Source of the DNA: Dactylellina haptotyla
Lineage: Eukaryota > Ascomycota > Orbiliomycetes > Orbiliales > Orbiliaceae
Assembly (NCBI GenBank): GCA_031310005.1
Contig: CM062380.1
Location: 1,984,001 to 2,048,000, forward strand
Length of the DNA: 64,000 bases
Direction of reading: 5' to 3'
Every line of letters begins with the position of its first letter. Positions within the stretch are counted from its first letter, which is position 1. The translations under genes were made by a program, and so were the position numbers. Under the pieces are notes generated by a model, which saw only the letters and a program-made list of their open reading frames with translations, did not search any database and was not told where the DNA came from. This document shows positions 58,401-64,000 of this stretch, one piece after another.

Positions 58401-60399
58401 CAACAATACAGTACCCGGGGCACGGGAAGTGACCGTTTTTTCCTTTGAGAAAACCTGCGGATTATGTTTCTAATATTGATTATTTCGAGGCCCCGCTTCA
58501 TCGACATATTTAGAGGCAAACGAACCATCATTTGAGAGCATCTAACTAGCTGCCTTTGTTCAAGATAAAATGCTAGGTGGTGGCACTAGGATTATTTTTA
58601 GTATGCTTGATATCGCAAGGTTGACATGACCCCTGCGATTGGTTGGCCCGATGTCTCTCGGGCAGGTGGCTTTGCTCCCCTAGCTCCAGGGCAGAACGAA
58701 AATTTCTGGCAAGACCGACATGGAAAATTTCCTATTGGAATGTGTTTAAAAAAAAAAAGGAACGAAAAAGAGTTGAAAAAAAAGAGCAAGCTTGTCGACA
58801 TACACGCACAGGCACGAGTTTGCCATGGACTGGATACTACCCACGGGGAACACCTTTCGTTCATGGTTCGCATTACCCGAAGCATTCAACTCACAGACAT
58901 AGGAGACATGTGCGAAATAGGAGAAAGGCAGCGGGTTGTTCTGTTTCAAGCATGTTTGAACGATACATGGTACCTGCCTTTGCGCAACCAATGAGCCAAC
59001 GGCCAAGAGGCTAATAGCCCAAGGCCAGTTCTACTGGCGACGATCGTTGCACCTCCATCGTTATGGCTGGCAACTGAATTGAGCCTGTAAGCGGATCTTG
59101 TCCGATGTCTCGCGATTCAGCTTCTCCTTCAGATGAGGAGAGATCTCGGGGTGAGGGCTTTTTTTGAGGAGTTCCCAGAAGGTCTCATCTTACTTTTCTT
59201 ATACGGCTTTTGGGCAACGAGGGGGATATTGCTGTGGAGCGCAACTACTCATCAGATTTGGTGATTTGAACTGATTTCAGTGTGATATTTATTAGTACTG
59301 TTTGTGTGTAGGGCTGCGTCAGTGTGCTAAGCCTTCGTGACGGCTGAGCTGCGAAGAAGAAAAAAAGGGAACAGTATTACGCCCGGACACCAGGGAACTA
59401 AACGAGAAACGAGAAAATTGGCATGGCAAGACGAGATACCGTCTGCCGAAGAAGCCATCAAACAACAGAAGAAGAGCAGGTCTGAAGGGGAGGTACCTTC
59501 GGGGAGGGATTGCCACGGGAGCTCTGGGCCAGCGTCTCGGTTTTTGTAATCTTCGAAAAAAAACAATCGAGGAGCTGGAATGGGTAGCCCACAGTTTGTC
59601 GATGGGGCATGCTGCAGCCAAGCATCTATAAGCTCACTAGCACAGTTGTTGTTGCATAGCTCAGTAATTTTATATGCAAGTTCAACCGTGACCAGCTTGT
59701 GGAGGTCATGATGGAGAGGTCAGCTCTACCAAAGTTACACTGTGCCTTCTAGAAAACGAACCAGGGTTTTCTCCAGCCGTTCGTTCGAATGTTCTCAGGT
59801 GTGTCTCGGCGGGCAACTGGACTGGACTTCCTGCAGGTGTGGATGGGGAGAAGGAAGGGCAAGAGCGAGAGTAGGCGGCGGCCGGGGTTGGGTAGACGGA
59901 TTTGCATTACCTCTTCGATAGCTTGCATGGCTTCCCCTGAGGCCTTTTTTAAAAATAGGTCAGCCCAGAGTAAAAGCGTAGTATTGGAGAGCCCGATACG
60001 CAACCTTTCGTCAGATTCAAAACCAAAAAAGTCTACTATGTGTATTCGGTTCCTGTAAAAGGAGAGAGAGAGAGAGACAAGAAAGACCTGGCCAGCGAGG
60101 GTGTTCTGCCATCCCCCCCTTCCCTTTCGGACCCTTTTTTTTAACAGCTGTGCCCCCCAGGCCGTCAAGCTTCCTTTCGATCTTCTCAAGCCCCTTCAGC
60201 TAGCAATCATTCAATAATCTTAAGATCCCCAGTGTGTCCTGCTTCGATCTCCTGGGATAGAAATTTCTTCTCTTCTTCTTCTTCCTTTCCGACAGGCCAT
60301 TATTCTTTTTGTTTCGTTTCCCCTTTCACTTCACCACGGCAGCCCGCCCTCGTTGATATCGTCAAATTTACGTCGTCGTCGGTTGCTCAGTAACACGGT

Positions 60400-60450
60400 A
60401 CCACATACCACTACCACTACTATTACCACTACTATTACCGCACTACTATT
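60400..60450 (+). repeat. imperfect (ACTACC)n-type simple repeat
   Basis: Repeating CCACTAC and TATTACC units lie about 1.15 kb upstream of the chitin synthase start, in the presumed leader. Confidence 0.7.
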
Positions 60451-61312
60451 TACTTACACCATCGCTCCTGTTGCAATATCGCATCTGTCGTTGGTTGTTA
60501 GTGTCGCCCCGTCGCTGTTTACAAGGTGCGTACCCACACCACAACAACAAAAATAACAAACTTCGTCTCGTCTCGCATCGACCTTACCCTCTCGTTCTGT
60601 CCCCCCAAAATAATATTCTGTTTTCGTCACGCCCGTTCAGCCCTTCTCAGCTGTATTCCTCTGCCGTAGCTCAAGCTTCTATGCTATGCACACTAGCAGA
60701 GCAGCCCATCAGCCATATCATATCATAGCGCTCCTGTGCAGACAAGCATACTGCAGTAGACGAGACGGACACTAGACGCTAACAGACGGCGGTAGCACCG
60801 ATCAGTGATAGAACAGCTGTAAAACAACAATCCTACCGTCCGCTGCGATACAAGATAAACATTCTTTTGGCCCCGTCTTCCCCTGAAGGTATTTAACAAC
60901 CTCGCCCCGAGATCTCCTACCTTTTTTATTTTCTATTTTTTTATTTTTTATTTTTCCTTCCCCCATTCTCCAGCCTGTTCGATTTTTCCCGCATTCTTCC
61001 CCAGCACAGCACGACACGGCTGCCAAACAAGCTCGCCTCTTCATTATTTTTGTTGCAGCTGCTAGCACTAGTCTGTATAAGAAGAAGAGCGAGCTTGCTT
61101 CCTTGCAACACCTCTGCCTCTCTCTGCTACCTCTTGCTCTCCCATCCAGGTTTGGTTCTGTTAGCTTCTTTCTAACTTGCTATTTCAGGGCTAGCTAGTC
61201 GTTCATTTATTTTTTTCAAACTGGGTCCTGTTGCGTAGGAAGCAAACTGCCTTTCGAACGCATATTGATTTAAGGGCAACTCGAAATCCGTCTTGATACG
61301 CCTCTTGTTCTG

Positions 61313-61500
61313 GTATGTCCATGCAAAGCATAAGAAATCTCCCGTGCCTATCGTTTCGTGGTTCCGAGGAAAACAGGGGTTATTTGAAATCTCATGTGCG
61401 GCTGTGCGCTGGGGTTCCTCGTCAAAAATACCTTCACCACCACACACAAGTTGAGCTTCAGAAACAAGCTACTGACACGTCTTCACGCAATTTCCAACAG
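61313..61500 (+). other. predicted 5' UTR intron of the chitin synthase gene
   Basis: The donor GTATGT at 61313, a CTGAC branch-like site near 61471-61475 and the acceptor CAACAG at 61495-61500 fit fungal intron consensus; the size is 188 nt. It lies 96 nt before the start codon. This is an inference from splice-site patterns only. Confidence 0.55.
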
Positions 61501-61596
61501 ATCCTCAATTCCATTCGCGTTGAGATATCCGTCGTTCGGATCGATCCGTTTACCTTGAAGCTTAACTAGATTTAATTTTTCTTTCGTTCTATCAAC

Positions 61597-64000
61597 ATGG
61601 CTCAGCCAGGCGGTTATGGCCCACCAGGGGGCTATGGCGGCTACCCACAGGGAGGCCAATACGGACAGCATCCATCCAACGAAGAATACGACGAGAGGGA
61701 GGAGCAGAGAAATCTCCTCAACCAACCAGGTGCTCAACCTGAACATCACGCGGCTTCTACTGGATACGATGAAAATAACCCATTCGGTTCTGGCTCCGGC
61801 GATATTCAACATCATTCTCTGCAAGAAACTTACGTTCCAAATGCGAGACCGACAACCCAGTACAGTGAAATCCAGCAGCCGTACCCGGAGAGCGGAACCC
61901 GCTTTGCAGGTCTTCCAACCCGGGTTGCTTCCCCATATAACAGATCCGAGGCTTCGTCGACCGAAGCATGGAGAGAGAGACAAGCTCCAAATATGCGCCG
62001 ATACGCAACCAGAAAGATTAAGCTCGTCCAAGGTCAAGTCTTCGCCACTGACTACCCTGTCCCATCCGCTATCCAAAACGCCATCCTACCAAAGTATAAG
62101 AGCAAGGATCTTGAGGGTGGAACCGAAGAATTCACACATCTGAGATACACAGCTGCCACTTGTGATCCTGATGATTTCACTTTGAAGAACGGTTACACAT
62201 TGCGTCCAGCTATGTATAACAGATCGACCGAATTACTCATTGCCATCACCTACTACAACGAAGACAAGGTCCTCACGGCCAGAACGTTGCACGGCGTTAT
62301 GCAGAACATCAGGGAAATTGTCAACCTCAAGAAGTCCGACTTCTGGGGGCGGGACGGCCCTGCCTGGCAAAAGATCGTCGTCTGTTTGATTTTCGACGGT
62401 ATCGATCCTTGCGACAAGGACACCCTTGACGTTTTGGCTACAATCGGTATTTTCCAGGATGGTATCATGAAGAGGAAGATCGACAACAAAGAAACCGTCG
62501 CCCACATCTTCGAGTACACCACACAATTGTCCGTCACTTCTTCGCAGATGCTCGTCAGACCAAAGGAAGAAGATCCTCAATGCCTCCCACCTGTCCAGAT
62601 GATGTTCTGTTTGAAGCAGAAGAACTCCAAAAAAATCAACTCTCACAGATGGCTGTTCAACGCATTTGGCAAAATCTTGAACCCTGAAGTTTGTATTCTT
62701 TTGGACGCTGGTACCAAGCCCGGTCCAAAGTCTATTCTCTATCTCTGGGAGGCTTTCTACAACGACAAGAACCTGGGTGGCGCCTGTGGTGAAATCCACG
62801 CCATGTTGGGAAGAGGTCTCAAGAACTTGATCAATCCACTTGTTGCAGCTCAGAATTTCGAGTACAAGATTTCCAACATTCTCGACAAGCCTCTGGAATC
62901 TTCCTTTGGTTACGTCTCTGTGCTTCCAGGTGCTTTCTCCGCTTACAGATTCCGTGCTATTCTCGGCCGGCCTTTGGAGCAGTACTTCCACGGTGACCAC
63001 ACGCTCTCCGCGCGTCTTGGTTCCAAGGGTATCGAGGGTATGAATATCTTCAAGAAGAACATGTTCTTGGCTGAGGATCGTATTCTCTGTTTCGAATTGG
63101 TCGCCAAGCAGAATGAAAAGTGGCACTTGACCTATGTCAAGCTGTCGAAGGCCGAAACCGACGTTCCAGATGGTACGCCGGAGTTCATCTCCCAGAGACG
63201 TCGTTGGCTCAACGGTTCGTTCGCCGCCGGCGTCTACTCTTTGATCCATTTCGGTCGTCTATACAAGTCGAGCCACAACCCACTCCGCATGTTCTTCTTC
63301 CACATCCAGCTCCTGTACAACATTTTCTCGCTCATTCTCTCCTGGTTCGGTCTTGCAAACTTCTGGCTTACTACTTTCGTTATCATGGGTCTTACCGGTA
63401 ATCCCGAACCTGGAAAGAGCCCATGGCCATTCGGAAAGGCAACTCCTATCATCAACACTATTCTGCAGTACATCTATCTCGGCTTAGTCATGATTCAATT
63501 CGTCCTAGCTCTTGGTAACAGACCGAAGGGTTCGAAGCACACATATATCGCATCATTCATCTTCTTTGGTGTTATCCAGCTTTACGTTATTATCCTTTCC
63601 ATCTACCTCGTCGTGGTCGCCTTCCAGACGTTCCAGCTGGATACGAGTAGCGCAGGTCAATTCTTCAAGAACTTCTTCCAGGGAACCAGCGGTGTCATTT
63701 TGGTCGCTCTTGCTGCCACCTTCGGTCTCTACGTCGTCTCTTCCCTTCTCTACCTTGACCCATGGCATTTGTTCCACTCGTTCCCTCAATATTTGCTCAT
63801 CGCCTCTTCCTATGTCAACATCCTCAACGTTTACGCTTTCTGCAACTGGCACGATGTTTCTTGGGGTACGAAGGGAGCTGATAAAGCCGATGTTTTGCCA
63901 GCTGCTCAATCGAAAACTACAGACGGCGGCAAAGCACAGGTTATCGATGAACCTGACAAGCCACAGGCCGATATTGATTCCGCGTTCGAGGCTACTGTGA
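61597..64000 (+). CDS. class III chitin synthase (partial, cut by window end)
   Basis: Plasma-membrane family 2 glycosyltransferase that makes chitin from UDP-GlcNAc. A single open frame runs 801 codons from the ATG at 61597 to the window edge without a stop. The N-terminus is Gly/Tyr/Pro/Gln-rich and disordered ([11 protein letters not shown]). Then come [20 protein letters not shown], the catalytic-domain pieces [61 protein letters not shown] (Glu493-Asp494-Arg495) and QRRRWLNG (533-540). Multiple membrane helices follow from about 560, ending with [20 protein letters not shown]. This N-terminus and EDR/QRRRW spacing fit class III (Aspergillus chsB/chsG type). Only about 100 residues should be missing. 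Confidence 0.95.
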   Translation, partial: MAQPGGYGPPGGYGGYPQGGQYGQHPSNEEYDEREEQRNLLNQPGAQPEHHAASTGYDENNPFGSGSGDIQHHSLQETYVPNARPTTQYSEIQQPYPESGTRFAGLPTRVASPYNRSEASSTEAWRERQAPNMRRYATRKIKLVQGQVFATDYPVPSAIQNAILPKYKSKDLEGGTEEFTHLRYTAATCDPDDFTLKNGYTLRPAMYNRSTELLIAITYYNEDKVLTARTLHGVMQNIREIVNLKKSDFWGRDGPAWQKIVVCLIFDGIDPCDKDTLDVLATIGIFQDGIMKRKIDNKETVAHIFEYTTQLSVTSSQMLVRPKEEDPQCLPPVQMMFCLKQKNSKKINSHRWLFNAFGKILNPEVCILLDAGTKPGPKSILYLWEAFYNDKNLGGACGEIHAMLGRGLKNLINPLVAAQNFEYKISNILDKPLESSFGYVSVLPGAFSAYRFRAILGRPLEQYFHGDHTLSARLGSKGIEGMNIFKKNMFLAEDRILCFELVAKQNEKWHLTYVKLSKAETDVPDGTPEFISQRRRWLNGSFAAGVYSLIHFGRLYKSSHNPLRMFFFHIQLLYNIFSLILSWFGLANFWLTTFVIMGLTGNPEPGKSPWPFGKATPIINTILQYIYLGLVMIQFVLALGNRPKGSKHTYIASFIFFGVIQLYVIILSIYLVVVAFQTFQLDTSSAGQFFKNFFQGTSGVILVALAATFGLYVVSSLLYLDPWHLFHSFPQYLLIASSYVNILNVYAFCNWHDVSWGTKGADKADVLPAAQSKTTDGGKAQVIDEPDKPQADIDSAFEATV

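Larger units (their letters stand above)
55496..61596. promoter_or_regulatory. 6.1 kb region between OPY2 and the chitin synthase gene
   Basis: The two flanking genes diverge, so both promoters lie here. No family could be recognised in any open frame (longest: minus 55667-56245, plus 56671-57201, minus 56880-57383, minus 59749-60189). From about 60240 to 61596 the plus strand is rich in pyrimidines and short repeats, typical of a long fungal 5' leader, and contains a good intron (61313-61500). A non-coding transcript or a fast-evolving gene may be hidden. Confidence 0.45.

Noticed and set aside
62233-63249. 338-codon minus-strand frame
   Set aside because: Antisense to the catalytic domain of chitin synthase, with no motif of its own.
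1-64000. CRISPR arrays, prophage or integrated virus
   Set aside because: No regularly spaced repeats and no viral or integrase-like proteins were recognised; the window is ordinary fungal nuclear DNA.

Overview
The window comes from a filamentous ascomycete fungus (Pezizomycotina). The evidence is short GT-AG introns (mostly about 50-190 nt) in nearly every gene, a class III chitin synthase, a Pth11/rhodopsin-like membrane protein, a secreted GH3 glucosidase, and fungal-specific uncharacterised families. The class cannot be fixed from sequence reading alone. Exon boundaries were worked out by hand from splice sites, reading phase and family alignments remembered from knowledge; no search was run.

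Layout. 1-4.1 kb: no supportable gene. 4.1-7.3 kb: a divergent pair, proteasome subunit alpha1 (minus) and the tail-anchored-protein ATPase GET3 (plus). 7.8-10.8 kb: gamma-tubulin complex component GCP3. 11.4-12.4 kb: ESCRT-III Snf7 (minus), divergent from a 2-oxoglutarate/Fe(II) prolyl-hydroxylase-like oxygenase (12.8-13.8, plus). 14.0-15.2 kb: short-chain dehydrogenase. 16.1-17.0 kb: a DUF7918-like protein. 17.6-22.1 kb: histone chaperone/elongation factor SPT6 (minus). 24.3-25.8 kb: a Ste7-type MAP kinase kinase. 26.5-26.9 kb: a two-exon, 88-residue DUF4536/DMAC1-like membrane protein that simple ORF calling would miss. 27.2-29.0 kb: AP-3 mu subunit. 29.2-33.4 kb: replication checkpoint mediator MRC1 (minus). 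34.0-36.5 kb: secreted GH3 beta-glucosidase (minus). 38.4 kb: intron-bearing tRNA-Arg(TCG) (minus). 39.1-39.8 kb: deoxyribose-phosphate aldolase. 40.4-42.0 kb: rhodopsin-like seven-helix protein (minus). 44.9-45.5 kb: a DUF7704-like membrane protein (minus). 46.1-49.6 kb: trifunctional C1-tetrahydrofolate synthase (minus). 51.6-53.1 kb: eIF3 subunit i. 54.2-55.5 kb: OPY2 signalling anchor (minus). 61.6 kb to the end: class III chitin synthase, cut by the window edge after 801 codons and preceded by about 6.1 kb without a recognisable gene.

The genes are mostly housekeeping: proteostasis (proteasome alpha1, GET3), endosomal sorting (Snf7, AP-3), chromatin and replication (SPT6, MRC1), microtubule nucleation (GCP3), translation (eIF3i) and one-carbon metabolism. 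Added to these are signalling and cell-wall functions (Ste7-type MEK, OPY2, chitin synthase, GH3). I see no biosynthetic cluster, intact transposon, CRISPR array or phage-like system, and no clear evidence for a new multi-gene system. The most unusual points are structural: a 5-nt internal micro-exon in eIF3i, a 7-nt first coding exon in the alpha1 gene, a likely two-start arrangement for cytosolic and mitochondrial C1-THF synthase, a frame-sensitive tandem acceptor in GCP3, a 7-bp tandem repeat abutting the AP-3 mu start codon, and the very long chitin synthase upstream region with a predicted 5' UTR intron.
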